Below, piece after piece: positions 1-13,000 of a stretch of DNA of 59,443 nt. The translations under genes were made by a program, and so were the position numbers. The notes under the pieces were generated by a model. It worked only from the letters and a program-made list of their open reading frames with translations. It had not been told where the DNA came from and did not search any database. Source of the stretch: Acanthaster planci (lineage: Eukaryota > Echinodermata > Asteroidea > Valvatida > Acanthasteridae). The stretch covers positions 3,286,814-3,346,256 of the forward strand of contig NW_019091355.1 of NCBI RefSeq assembly GCF_001949145.1. Direction: 5' to 3'. Positions within the stretch are counted from its first letter, which is position 1, and the number at the start of each line of letters is the position of its first letter.

Positions 1-236
1 TCCATTCTGAGGCATGATACCCTCTGGGTCATCCAAATCTGTAATAGTACGGTACCTCATGTTCTTTCAGGCGTGTGAAGAGACAAAACACAAGACATGT
101 TTTTTAAAGCTGTTCAGCTCTTCAGGAAACATACTTGTCTGTTTTCGGGGGGGGGGAGGAGCATGTAACCCCCCTTTTTTCAACCACTGATAATTGCACA
201 TTTCCCCATCTGAGAAAACAAGGGGAGAGGTTGTGG

Positions 237-270
237 CTTCAGCTGTTACCCAAGAGGGTAACAGCTGAAG
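237..270. repeat. Perfect 15-bp hairpin
   Basis: CTTCAGCTGTTACCC (237-251) pairs fully with GGGTAACAGCTGAAG (256-270) across a 4-nt loop. Confidence 0.9.
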
Positions 271-1575
271 ATTATGGGCAGAATTCCCCAGGATGGGGGA
301 CGGGGGCCTGGTCAGTTGAAGGGCAAGGAGGGAAGAAGGAATGGGGCAGATGATACCTCAGGGCATGGACCTGTCAAGTCTGCTGGAGCTCTGGTTGAGT
401 GGAATTTATCAGGAAGTATTTACTTGTTCGGCCCACAAGGGTATCAGTTCCCCCCAGCTGTATATTCCATAAATTGAGGTTAGATTGAGAGCCAAAGTAT
501 CACCGCCTGATGAAACGTAATATTCTCTGAGAGTCTGGTGTGGGTGAACCTGTAAGTTTGTTGTAAATTGGTGCGGAAATGCGTAATTCAGAGCTTTCTT
601 TACCAGGTATTTACAACTTCCATGTACATTGATTCCCTGCTGTCATTCCAAAGTTCGTGCTCCCAGAGATATCATTTTGCAGAGATGATAGAAATGAAGT
701 GCCCCGGAATTTGAGACAAGAGTCTTTGGAGTACATGTACATGCATTTGCATTGCTTGCTGTTTGGGTACAGTTGTGGTTTATTCATGAGCATTCAAACT
801 CATTCATTCAGAGCGAAACATAAGAACTTCAGATATTGCAGGAACCTTACAAGGTTCCAATGGACCGATTATATGCTCTGTCCTTATGATTAGAACAGAT
901 GGTTTGAAACCTCTCAAAGACAGAAAATTCACTCCTGAGTGTTAACTAGATTCATCGAAGGGTCCTTGGGAACAAGGAATGACACTGACAGACTCCTTAG
1001 GAATGCCAGCACAATGCCTGGTCTCTCAGCTCTGATCTACATGAAAACAAATCAATAAGATGGCCGGTAGCACCAGTGTTCACGAACTGGATGCCAGGGA
1101 ATGACTCAGAGAGTTCACATATTTGTACACCAGTACCAGTAAGACTGCCTGAATCGATTGGAGTGGCTTTTGGCCAAAAGAGGACAGCATTGTGAGGAGG
1201 AAAGATTAAAGAGGGGATCAAGATGACGGATTAGTTTTCTTTTAAGGACAGTGCCCCCAGCCTTGGGCGATTGATACAGATGAAAGGTGACTGTTGATCA
1301 CAACCTCAGTTATGTTCAGCTTGTTTGCACCAGAGGATTACACAGAAATGTACATGTAATCTCCCTGTCCCTTTTTGTCACTACCTTAACATGAAGGGCT
1401 TGTTGGTGATCACAACCCAGAACAATTACAGGTACATTTTGAGTGTTTTTACAAATATGACTCTATTACACTCTTCAAGAAAATCTAGCTGCATCTGCCC
1501 ACATGTAGTTTTCAGTGGCGATACAAATGTGCCACAGTAAAATCCCACAAGATTAGAGAGGTTAATTCATCATAG

Positions 1576-2004
1576 GGCCACCAACATAGGGCTGGGGAGC
1601 TCAGTTGGTAGAGCACTGTAACGGTATTCCAGAGGCTGCAGGTTCAAATCCCGCTCCAGTCAATTTCTTTGTTCATCTTTATAATCATTCATAAGCACCT
1701 AGTCAGTTTCCCTATGTGAGTTGTTTCATGATTTATGTTCAAAAAGACGCATCCTCTTTGAGTGATCCCTGTTCACCACTTCCCAGTTGTAATTGGGGTG
1801 TGATCCCTGGCTATATGGTGTTTCAGGTTTAATGGCTTCTGGCTAACGCCCCCTGAAAAGAGATATTGACAAATGGGAAGAGCCACCAACATAGGGCTGG
1901 GTACCGGTAGCTCAGTTGGTAGAGCACTGGTACTGTATTCCAGAGGCTGCAGGTTCAAATCCCCCGCTCCAGTCAATTTTTTTGTTCATCTTTATAATCA
2001 TTGG
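1576..2004 (+). mobile_element. tRNA-derived dimeric SINE-like repeat, copy 1
   Basis: Two tRNA-like units (about 1589-1661 and 1894-1975) lie head to tail with a 311-nt period. Both have an A box like TAGCTCAGTTGGTAGAGCA and a B box GGTTCAAATCC (1641 and 1952). The anticodon-like arm of the second unit can be read with loop TGT, resembling tRNA-Thr. The spacer (1662-1893) and the flank after unit 2 (TTTGTTCATCTTTATAATCA) are shared with the 53.5 kb copy. The acceptor stems do not pair well, so these are not working tRNA genes. Confidence 0.8.
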
Positions 2005-3899
2005 TTTCCACAGTTTCAACCCACTGTTGCCCATTCAGATCTGCGTAGTATCAGCATCAATTCAAATATTCGAAAGTTGAATCCAGTTTAGCTCTGCCTG
2101 TGAAGAAGTTTACCTTCTGTTCTGTCAGTTCTGTGCAGCAGCTGCCGAAATCAAAGTCATGTTCATGTTGGTGCTGAATCATTTGATGCCGATAACTTTC
2201 AAAATGTTTCCTTATTTATAAGTACACCGTGTGCATGTATGTATCTCGGACTCAATTGATTAAAACCATGGCAATGCCGAGAGTTGATGAGAGACATGTG
2301 AATGGACTTATAATTGTGCCCATGACTGGCCCTCCCGAAAACCTCCAGATCTTTGGAAAAGATCGACGCAATTCCTATCTTGGCTCAATGACTAATAGGA
2401 TATGGATTAATCAGCGGGCTTCCCCTAAGACTGGAAGGTTGTTTGGTGGGTCACATGATGGGAGGGGGAGAGGAAGGAGTCGGGTGTTGATTGATCGGGG
2501 GGGGAGGGATTTTTAAAAGGGTCTGCACAAACACCGCATGATTGTCAGTTCCAGCAAATGTTGCCAACTTTTGCAAATCTGTTTTTTGACACTTTGGTAT
2601 GGTAAGTTAGTGATGGAAGTTGAAGTGTCTGCATTTAATAGAGCGCGCCTCAGATTGTCGGGTTCATGTCGGTGATCTAAGGGTGTCTGTAGTTGAATCT
2701 GTGGTTCTCATTTCAGGCCAACCCTTATTTTTGGCTACCTTTCACCTAAAATTCCCATGAGGAGTTTCAAGCGAGAGATCTGTCCATTGCATGTTTATAT
2801 TAAGCTTAAGTGGACCAATTTAGCCTACATTGGTTCCTTCATTTTTATGGTCATGTCACTTTCAATCCTTAAAAGGCAGTTCACAGGAAGAAATACGGAA
2901 AGAAAAAAAACACACACAAAATAGGAACAGAAATTTCCAATACAATGGAAATGATGGATGTGCCATTTCTTTATTGTGACTTGCCTATAAAAGCCACTGC
3001 CATCCCAGCTCATTCTTTGGAAGTAAAACATTCCATAAAGGCAGTCGAATCGAGTTGAAAGAGTTTTTCTTCTTCTGAATAAATCTGAGCCCACACACTG
3101 TCAGTGGACTCAATCTCATCACATGGCTGCAGATCTATTCAAATTTCGTTGAAATCTCTCATGTTTGGTGACCAAAAAAAAACCTGCATCATGTTAATCC
3201 GTAGGATGATCCGCCAAGCGGAACACAGACAATCATTCCGTTGCGCCGTGTTGGACAAAAAATGCCGCAGAGGTCCAGACAAGTGGGAAATGGTATTGTA
3301 ACATTCTGGGAAGCATCTGAATGAACTTGCCGGCTCTGCATACCAGACACTGCCGAAAGCAACAGAACCTGCTTCTGTGTTGACATTACGTACTATTCAC
3401 CCTCCAATCCCAAGCGGGGACGGACGGAAGTAGCACACTAGGAGAAGATCAAGTAGGCTTAGAATCCGAGGACACACCGCGGTCTGGGTTTTGGAAGGAT
3501 GTTTTTTCTCTTTATTCTCACAAATTGGAATTGAAGGGAGGAAGATGTGATTTCAGTGATGAGTGGAACTACAGCTTGAGTTTTTACGGACTGTTGAAGA
3601 AATTTTGCATATTGGAAATCAATTTGGAACATTTTGTCCTTGGTGACATCTGCATTCATCAGAATGTCGTACTGGACTGTATGACAAGATGAAGAGCTCA
3701 GTATGCTCCCTTGATTGCATGTGGATTAGGTATTTTTAGATGGGTCAGGAAAATGGCCTTATGCTTCATTTTGTGGGATCAGGTGATAATGAATTGTGTT
3801 GAGTGTAAGAGGCAGGATTCAGATGTTTTTATTACCGGTTTGGTTGTCTGTTCTTTCAGCTGTTTTCTCTCTCTGTCTTTGGTCCGTCTTTTATCACAG

Positions 3900-4059
3900 C
3901 ACAACTCGCAGTGGAGTCTGTCACCCTGCCGTTCCTGCTATTGTAATAATGGGGTAGTCCAGTGCAGGAACCAGTCCTGCGGCATAACACAGTGCAGGCC
4001 GGGGGAGGTCCTACACCAGCTGCAGGACGAGTGCTGCCCAAGATGCATCCGGCCTGGCC
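3900..4059 (+). CDS. fras1: fras1 exon 1 of window: VWFC2, second half
   Basis: Phase 0 to 1, residues 1-53. It is preceded by a pyrimidine tract ending CAG at 3899 and followed by GTAAGT. It carries the CRSCYC and CCPRC cysteine clusters of a VWFC module. The first cysteine of the module must sit in an upstream exon ending in phase 0, as in the later VWFC modules. It aligns by position with human VWFC2, because the next module matches VWFC3. Confidence 0.88.
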
Positions 4060-7000
4060 GTAAGTTGCACGATCCCTCCCTCCCCCTTCTGTCAGACCCC
4101 GCCCATTCCCGGCAGCCTGTGTATGACATGCTGTGGGAGGAGTGCTGTCCAAGATTTGACCATCCGACTTGACCATGAGCGCACAAGGTCCTCCCTCAGT
4201 CCCGATCCTCACCACACCTTGCCCCACCCCCACAACGTGTCTTTTTTTTGTCTAGTCCATATGGTTCAAATTCTTATGACGATATTAATTCAATCCCTTC
4301 TACTCCACGGTATGTACAAGGAAGCAACCTTGATGTGATCTTTGATCTGTTTGTCAAGTAATCCTCAGGATCCTTTGGTGACATGAATTAAAATGTTTCT
4401 TTCGTCAGTCGTTTCAGGTCCCCTCCTCTTGCTCTTCCCCTTGGGAGAAATTATTTTCTTAGTTCTTTGAGATGTACTGTCTAGTCAGTGCTAATTTGCC
4501 ATTGCATTTCTACGTTGTTACAGGGTCGTGTACATATAGGGGTGTACCATACAGGGATGGGGCCGAGTGGTCGCCGGTCAAGTGCACCAAGTGCAGATGC
4601 GACAACGGCATGTCTCGCTGTTTCGTGGCGGACTGCCCACCGTTATTCTGTGGTCAGGTAAGTTGAATATCTGAAAAGGAGCCCGTATCATTTGTGTACT
4701 GTGCTCTTGGTTTTTCCTGTGCTCATCCCAAGCAGTTTGCCTGTTTCTTTTCTCCATAACCTGCTCTGCCAGGTACCCGAATAATCACTGCACCGTTAAA
4801 CCCTGTGAGGTTGAACTGATTGCAGGATCCAATGTTTTTTCTCCCCCTGCCCTCACAGAATGAAGAAGCAGTAACTCCACCAGGCAAGTGCTGTCCTGAG
4901 TGCGTAGGACAGTCCTGTGAATTAGATGGCTTAATTTATAAAGTAAGTGCCGCTGCAACACATCCTCGTGAATGCGCTGTTCAATTTGTTTTTTTGGCAG
5001 CATTTTAGTCTGCCCGTGAATACTGGACATTCGTAATCTTTCATCCTTTTGCTATCTGGCTGGCAGAATGATTTTGAAGTTGGTGGGGCTGGTTTCAGAG
5101 CAACGACTAGTAAAATTGAAGGCAGTGAAATTTTTTACCCAAAATCGATCATCGATTTAAATGACAACAGTGAACATCCTTCCCACTACACTTCAAATTT
5201 TGAGAAAAAAGGTAACTCGAGCGAGCTGAAGTGTTGGGGGTCTAACCAGAAGTCATTCAACTTTGAGTGAGGTCATTTGATTTTGATCTGAAATTTTAAG
5301 TTAATTTGTAACTTTCTTCCGCATGTAAAAACCGTCATTTTGAAATCCCAGATTCTTTATATCAATTGGTCACCGGCTGTGCCCAGTTAAACTACTGGTG
5401 CTTATTCAACCAGCTATGTGTTATAAATGCAACCAAAGCAGTGAATAGACAACTGCCATTTTGGAACGTAGGTTAAAACACAGGTACAGATTTCCTGGAG
5501 AAATGGTGACCGGCTGTTGCATTTTTGGTGGGTTTTGTTTGTTTGTTTTTTTGGCAGGATGGGTCGCAGTGGCAAGCGGACCCTTGTACATATTGTAAAT
5601 GCTACGCCGGCAGCATAGAGTGCAAGCAACTGCGCTGTGCACAAGACTTCACGTGTAGACAGGTACGTACATCCTCTCTCACGTCTCGGGCACAGCGATT
5701 CGGGGCTGGTGCTGGCTGTTCATTTCTCATATTTGCCAGTCTGAGCTGTGTTATCGGTAGCGCTTGGCCGTGGGTGGCTCGCCCCGTTGTCGGTTAAATA
5801 TTGTGCGGTTAGGCACCTGCAAAAAATTGCAGCAAAAGTTGCACCACCTCTTGGAATATTTGAGCAGAAAGTCACGTGTTCAATGTTGCGGTCATTTATT
5901 GGACCAAGATTCGGCCCAGCTAACCCAATGAGAAAACAACATTGACAGGGGGCGAGGGGAGGCATGCCCCAACGAGATTTGTCCAGGATGGTAGATGCAA
6001 ATGTGTTTACTGACATGCGTCACTGCTGTGATGTTAGAGATTCTTTTAACTTAGCATTGAGATTTTTATATGTCATTTGAAAGCAAGACTCCGGTATTTA
6101 TTGCTAGTGATGTGACTGCTGAATCTCTGCTCTTTGGAAATAACAACAGGTCAGTTCATTTGGTCAGTCATCAAACAACTGCTTAACATTAAGTTATCTT
6201 TTTCTGTGGTTAATCATGGCTCAATAATGTCTGTGGTGTTTTTTTTTTGGTTTTTTTTTGGCCTCACAGGGAGAGAGGAAAGTCACCAAAGAGGAGCAGT
6301 GCTGTCCGGAGTGCGTGTCAGCTGAAGGTACATGCATGTCATAAAACAAACTCTTTCCTGACAGGAACCACTTCAAAATGTTGCCTTGCCTGGAGTTCAG
6401 GATGCCTTACAGGATGGGCCTTCCTGCAAGGGAGGGGGGGTGGGGACATGTTCTGTTTGTACCGTACCCTTTGCGTGTTTTACACGGTATCTTGGATTAT
6501 GACGGCTCTGAAGGGACATCACAGTTATTCATATCACTCGGAAAGAAGTTTTGTGACAACAGTTGAAATGTTCTAGCAGGGCCACCGTACATAATACTCC
6601 AAAAATACTATTTTGTGTGATTTATATATCTGACACTTGCCCATAATTTTACAACTGGTTCATGACTCTTGACTGCAAGTATTGTATGCAGATCAGTGCT
6701 GTGTGTGTTGATTACTTCAAAAGATTTATTATCGCTTCAAATCTATAATAATTTATATGTGATATCTTTTAGTGAATTTATTAAGACCCTTGTTGAACAT
6801 TCAAAGATGTTAGGTCAATCCAAAAATAAAGTCTTTTGCTGATTACTAATGTTAGCCAAATTCTTTCTGCTGGTTTTTTGTGCAGCCCCCTGCAATGATG
6901 TAGGTACGCTACGCTACAGTGGCGATGTGTGGAACGTCTCGGCCTGTGAGTTCTGCATATGTCAGCAGGGCAGGATAGACTGCTACGCGGCCGAGTGCGA

Positions 7001-10000
7001 CAGGCTACGCTGTGAAGTGGTAAGAACTTGGAAATCAAATATCTATCGGGTCTCGTGTTGTCACCCCTGCATCACACTTCAGAGGGCTCTTAGGGTAGCA
7101 AACCACAGTAGTTCCTATCTTGTGGCAGACAAGATTGTATAGATCTTGCTGTCCGTCGCACAACCTGACCAGCCAAATCAAACATACCGTACAATTTTCA
7201 CATACAGGCAAATATTTTCAGTCTGTCTTAATCAGGATACAAACATGTCTGTATTAATTACTTCATCATGGCTGGCTGAGCTTTAAATCTCCTCTGTCTT
7301 GTTGAGGGTTTTGTTCATAACTGCAAACAGTTCATCCCAAGAAATGCGAAAGTAACTTGCAGACTTTACGTTAAAAACTAGCGGGCGTTACGCTATGTTC
7401 TGACATTTTTCTTGTCTGGGTGTTTCAGGGTGAGTCTCTCGTACACAGAGAGGGCAGATGTTGCCCCGAGTGTGTCTCTCCCGTTGGCTACTGTGTTCAC
7501 AACAGGATAACGTACACGGTGAGCTCTTATTATGTGTCCTTATACTGTGTCCAAGGGAACCTTTGACCTCCAGCTTCTGTCTGTCAGTTATGTTAAAGTT
7601 GTTATATTTAACATTTGCCAGATTAATTTTTGCCCTGATAACCTCTGCCTAATACTGCGTGCCGGGTACCAGGTTAAAAAAAAATTCAACCAGTGGTTTA
7701 CAAGGGGTTGCCGATCAAACTTCGCTACTGATGTCCTCATGCAAATTTTATGGTTATGAAGTTTATTCTGTGTTTAATGTTTCCAATCAGAACGGTGACA
7801 TATGGGAGCCCGACGACTGCCGGACCTGTGTGTGCGAGGCTGGCCACAGCAACTGTTTCAAAGTGGATTGTCCGCCCTGTGCGGGGGACCGCGTGCCTGT
7901 CGAGGTGGAAGGCCAATGCTGTCCGGACTGCATACTAGGTAGGGACACTTTCAACTGCGACACCACTGAGCTTGTTTACATGACAGGGGCTTCAAATGTG
8001 AAGGGGTATGGTTTTACTGATTGTAACAGTTAATTTTTTCGTTATTTCTAATTATATGTGTATTTACACCTGTGCTGAACCATCTCACACTCTCGCTTTC
8101 GGCCTCGAGCAGAAGCACCCCCTCGTTGGTTGAAAAGAGCAGCGTTGGGTCAGGAGTGTTCAGTTTGTTGGTAGTGATGCGACCAGCCAAGATCTTATAT
8201 GTAGTGCCGTTAATCTTGCCTTGAAGAACATTAAGAGTGACAGTTACACGGTCATAGCTGTCTTCCGCTTCGATTCAATCAAGCACGATGAGGTAAATTT
8301 GAGCAATAGGAGGTGAAATAAGTATACCGGTACAGTTTGCTGCTCGTTTTACATTGACATGGAGTGAGCAAGATACCCACACTGTCTGCACGTGTAGCCA
8401 AAGGGGACCCTTGACCTATCCAGGTCACTCTTGAAACTTCTCTGGGGAAATAGGTTACGTCCGGGGTGGGATTTGCAGGCCTGAGGCTGCAGTGATTCCA
8501 AGCCTTTCCTCCCACGATGCCCGCTTTCCAGTTTTGGGGGGATTAAGGGACTAGGTTTGCCAATCTATCTTGGGTTACCGAGGGCCCCAGCTGTTACCCA
8601 ATCGATTTCCCCTGGTCGGGCTCCAGGGTGCGATCAAGGAGTCAACGAGTTTATTTAAGAGGCAGTGAACCTGGGACCACGAAAGGTCACAAACGCTATC
8701 CACCGGAGCAACCACCTTTCCATGTACATTGCTTTCTGCATTGTAGGAACAGGTCTTGATGTTGTATGAATCATGTATGATCGCTTTCAATTTTTCTGAT
8801 TTTTATTGGTATTCCAAATTTCTTGTTCTATTTATGGTTTTGTCCATTCTAAGTGTAGGGTTTGTTTTTTTTCCTTGTCATTTTTCTTCTGCGTAGCATC
8901 CGTAAAATGTAAGAACAAATCAGAAGAGACTGTTAAAGATTGGGCCTGTGCTGGGTACCTGGGTACCCGCCCGTCAATTTCAAAACCCGGTTCCATTTTT
9001 CCGGGCCGGGTACCCAGTTCTAAAATTACCCGCAAATGCACACCCCTATTAAAGATTGAAGAATATCTCATGCAGTCAGATAGAGCTCTTGGCTGGTTCT
9101 CGGCCCATTTCTGCTCACCATGTGAATTTGCTGAGAACTGTATGATGCCATGTAGCCAGCTGACTTGCATTGGACCAACTGACCTTCATTGTGTGTACGA
9201 ATTTACATGAACATTGCTTTTTGTCGTTCAGTTCAGTGTCGTCCTGAGTGCCTGACGTGCGACGCCCGGGGCTGCCTCACCTGCAGGAACCAGAGGCTGG
9301 TCCAAAATGGACGCTGTGTGGACTCCTGCGATATCGGCTTCTACAAAGCCTCTCAAACGTTATGCCAAGGTGAGACATGAAATGCTGGTGTCCCTCCACT
9401 AGTTACGAGGCTTTCTGGTTTTTCTTTATCCTGCCGAAATGTGTACTTGACCACATCAAACTATTAGATCCTGAAGTCATTGTTTTTGTCCCAGAGTGAT
9501 CAGGATTGCTTTCATTAAAGGTTTCCAGTTCTTACGCTTAAGTTCTTAAGTTCTTACGCTGCGTTGGTTGGGTTCCCCCAATCTGGCCATTGAATGCTAT
9601 CGTTGGCATTATGATTGTGCAGAAGCCTGTGCTTTTGATTTTCAGTCCCCAAAAAATAGGTCGGTTTGCAATTTTGTCTCGGTAGCTTGCCATGAAACCT
9701 GCCTGTCGTGTACCGCTGGCACTGAGTTCCACTGCCTGACCTGCGCCGATACGTTATTACTGAAGTGGAGCCAGTGCATTGTCGACTGTGGCAGCGGATT
9801 CTTCGAACAGGACGGAATCTGCATCGGTAAGAGGTTGCCTATTTCTAAAAGGCTACCGCAATTGGACTGTCACAGAGTGTGAACAATATGCCATAAAAAT
9901 CTGGTTGGAAATGCATTCCTTGGGTGTCACTGTACTGTATTTAAGCACAGTTTATTTTCTGAGTGCATATTTAACCCTAACAGTCCTAAATCCTCCAATT

Positions 10001-13000
10001 TCAATTTGAAGCTCTCCACAGCCATACGCTCTCTCTCTTCTCAGTTTTAGAGTGATCACTCGATCACGTTCAGTTGTGTAGAGAATGTTGTGCCACTTTA
10101 ATAATTAGAAGAAATCGTGCAAGTGCATGGTTTAAATTCAATCGCTGATAATATCGGAGGTAATAATCATGTGATCAAGTTAATCTTTGAGCCTATTTTG
10201 CATATCTACTCAGCTACAAAAATCAGCACCTCTCAGATGTTTTTACCGAGAAATATATTAACTGTCTATGTATTGGGGAGGGGGGACTATGGGAGGAACT
10301 AGTATTGTTAGCTTTTACTGGGGTAAATTTGACTCTTTGACGTGGATGTTGCAGAATGCCACTCGAGCTGTCAGGAATGCACAGGACCCAGAAAGTCAGA
10401 TTGTTTGGTCTGCTCTAACTCGACCCATGTCATCAGGAGGAACAGCTGCGTGCCCGAATGTGGCCAAGAGTACTATCTCCAAGGCAATTACTGCTATCGT
10501 GAGTATCCATTTGGAGATTTTCAAGTCGAGGTGTTTTTATTCAGGTAACTTGGAGAGTAATGTGAAACATGTAACGACGTTTAGCCTCAAGGCTGTTCTT
10601 GATTAAGTAGACCGGAGGCTTATCAGGCAGTGGGAATGAGTAGTCATTACTGCGGTGATACGTGCGCTGTCAACAGTGGCCAACTCTTCTAGTCAAAATC
10701 CTTCAACTATGATGAAGATTCATGTAAAACCTTCTGACCCAACTCACTAAGTTTGAAAAAGATTTGCATGATGTGAAAAGCTCAACAAGTTGTTCGTAAT
10801 TAACTCTGACAGTTAAAACCAGACATTGAAAGAGAACAAGTATAAAGAAGTTACAGTGCACGGCTTGTATTTGAAAGAAATTTGTATGCTGCATTTCTTG
10901 GCAGCAAAAATCTGCTTGACAGTAGAAATCTCTCTGTCACCTGCTTATTCATTCCTTTAGAAAGTAATGGTATTAAAAAGCACGAGTGATTCATTGATCG
11001 GCGAGACAACTCCACCCAGCTAGACCCTTCATGGGTGAAACAGAAATGACAGACGCCGTCAAACTTGCATATTACATTGGGCATACCAGTGATGGTCCAT
11101 GTCAAGCTCATATGTAGATCCTGCAAGGGTTAAGAAGACAGGTGCTGTTGTGTTTGGGACATCTGAACATTTGAGAAGCCACCTGTGAATTGCAGTGTTG
11201 TTGTCGAGACCACTTAAGACCTTCACAAGACCACACAAGACCAACACAAGACCTCCAGTCTGAATTCAAGTCACAAGCTACTCAAATGAACTGCAACAAA
11301 AGCATTCCTTTGTCATTGTTCACCCTGTTACTATCGACTGGTCTTGTGCATGGCCTTGCGATGGTCCTGACTAGGTCCCCTGACTAGTGAATTGTGACTA
11401 GAATAAAGTGACTCATGTTTCTCTTGTTGGAGTCCCTGCTTGAGGAGATATTGATCTGCATGACATTGAGCCCTTTTGACCCAAACGGAAGACAATTTAC
11501 AATGTAAAAATCTCACAGATTAAAGCTCATTGTGAAAATGCCGTCTGATGATGTCTTTCAGGCTTATCCTCTGGACGCTGCTCTTATTTTGTTCAAGACA
11601 AGTGCGGGTCTGTGCCTTCCATGAAATCGGGCGGACTTGCTCTTTGGTGTTTGTGCTGACATTGTTTGAAATGCAGCCATTGTCTTGTACACTGTGATAA
11701 TTCTGGTAAAGATGATCTTGTACAACATGCAAAGGCAGCTTTCTGGGCTTTAAAGGTCAACTTGAAAGGCTGAAATCCTTTTTGCCATGGTTAAAAAAAA
11801 GAAAAAAATAGTCGGACTCCTGCACTGAGCACTTGTAAGCAGGAGTTTGACTCAAGTGAATGTGTCTGAAGAGAATTGTGGAGAAAAATGAGTCATTATA
11901 GTCAATGTGGAAGTCACTGCAAAAAATGCTGTCCGGCCTTGATTGGGGACGAGAAACTCGTGGAGCTTGCAAAAACCTTCAATCAGAGTGGGAAGTGGGC
12001 TATTTACTGTCCGTGTGAAGTGGGCATTGCTCGCTCTCTTGTAGGGCTTGACCCAAGTGTAATTCATGTTTGACCATGGTGCCAGCTCACAGGAAACCCC
12101 TTTCTTGCCAAGGGGTGCCCCGTGAGTCACCCCTGGAGTTCCGTCCAGCTTGCTAATGGGGTAGGGGGCTTTTCCTTCATTATTCATTGCCGATCAACAG
12201 ATAATTCAACAGAGTTCATTCAGAAGAGTTTACAAGTTGACAATGAGTTGTCAACAGGCATATGAAATATGTGGCCCATCATTCCAAAACCAGGTTGATG
12301 GCTTCTGAGCTGCGTATCTGGAAAATGACACCAGCATCCCTGTGAACCATGTCACTTCCACAACTTTCTCTGCTCGTGACCACCAAAGCCTTCTGCCGAA
12401 AAAATTTACACCATGAATCATGTTGAAGTATAAAAACTAAAGCCAAAGAGAGGAATTGTCACACATCAAAATTACCAACTTCAGCTTGGATTGGAATGAT
12501 GCCATGACATTTGGGGAAACTTTCGTCGGAAAAGTTGATCTTGCTGTTACAAGCACATTTATTTCCAACACGACAGGATCACTCCTTAAAAAGATTTACA
12601 AGAGCAACATATAAACCCTTTGCTGTTGAGTTCTTCAAGCAGTTTGGAAGTCTGAATAAAAACCCTGATGGTGGACCAAATGTGACCCATACCAGGCTCT
12701 TTGGCAAAGGCAGCCTCAGCGGTAGTGAAATCCTCCTTGTACATTGTATTTTTCCTCGCTAACGCTCAAAGTAAACCCTGCATGAATCATCCAATCTGAG
12801 AAGTGTATAACATTCCACAGTCTGTGAGTTGCAAAAGTTGTTGAAAGGGCACCTGTTGAACCAAAACTCCTGGATTGCCGGTAATGACAAAACTACTCTG
12901 GAGTTGGACGTGTGTGCAGTAATTTCCTTGTACAGGCTTCAATTTTCTTGTTGATCTGGACCGTTTGATGCATGGGAATCAATAGAATCGATGTTGCGTG

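Larger units (their letters stand above)
1..3899. other. 5' flank or first intron of the window, no exon seen
   Basis: No VWFC-type cysteine pattern or signal peptide joined to a usable splice site was found here, although exon 1 needs an upstream exon ending in phase 0. Contents: a perfect hairpin (237-270), the dimeric tRNA-like repeat (1576-2004) and A/T-rich unique sequence. It is probably intron, since transcription must begin further left. Confidence 0.6.

Noticed and set aside
1589-1661. Functional tRNA gene
   Set aside because: A and B boxes are good but the acceptor and anticodon stems do not pair, and the same unit recurs with a shared spacer: a SINE.
5049-5270. 73-codon + strand frame between exons 3 and 4
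   Set aside because: It lacks VWFC cysteines, and exons 3 and 4 already join in phase 0 within one VWFC module.
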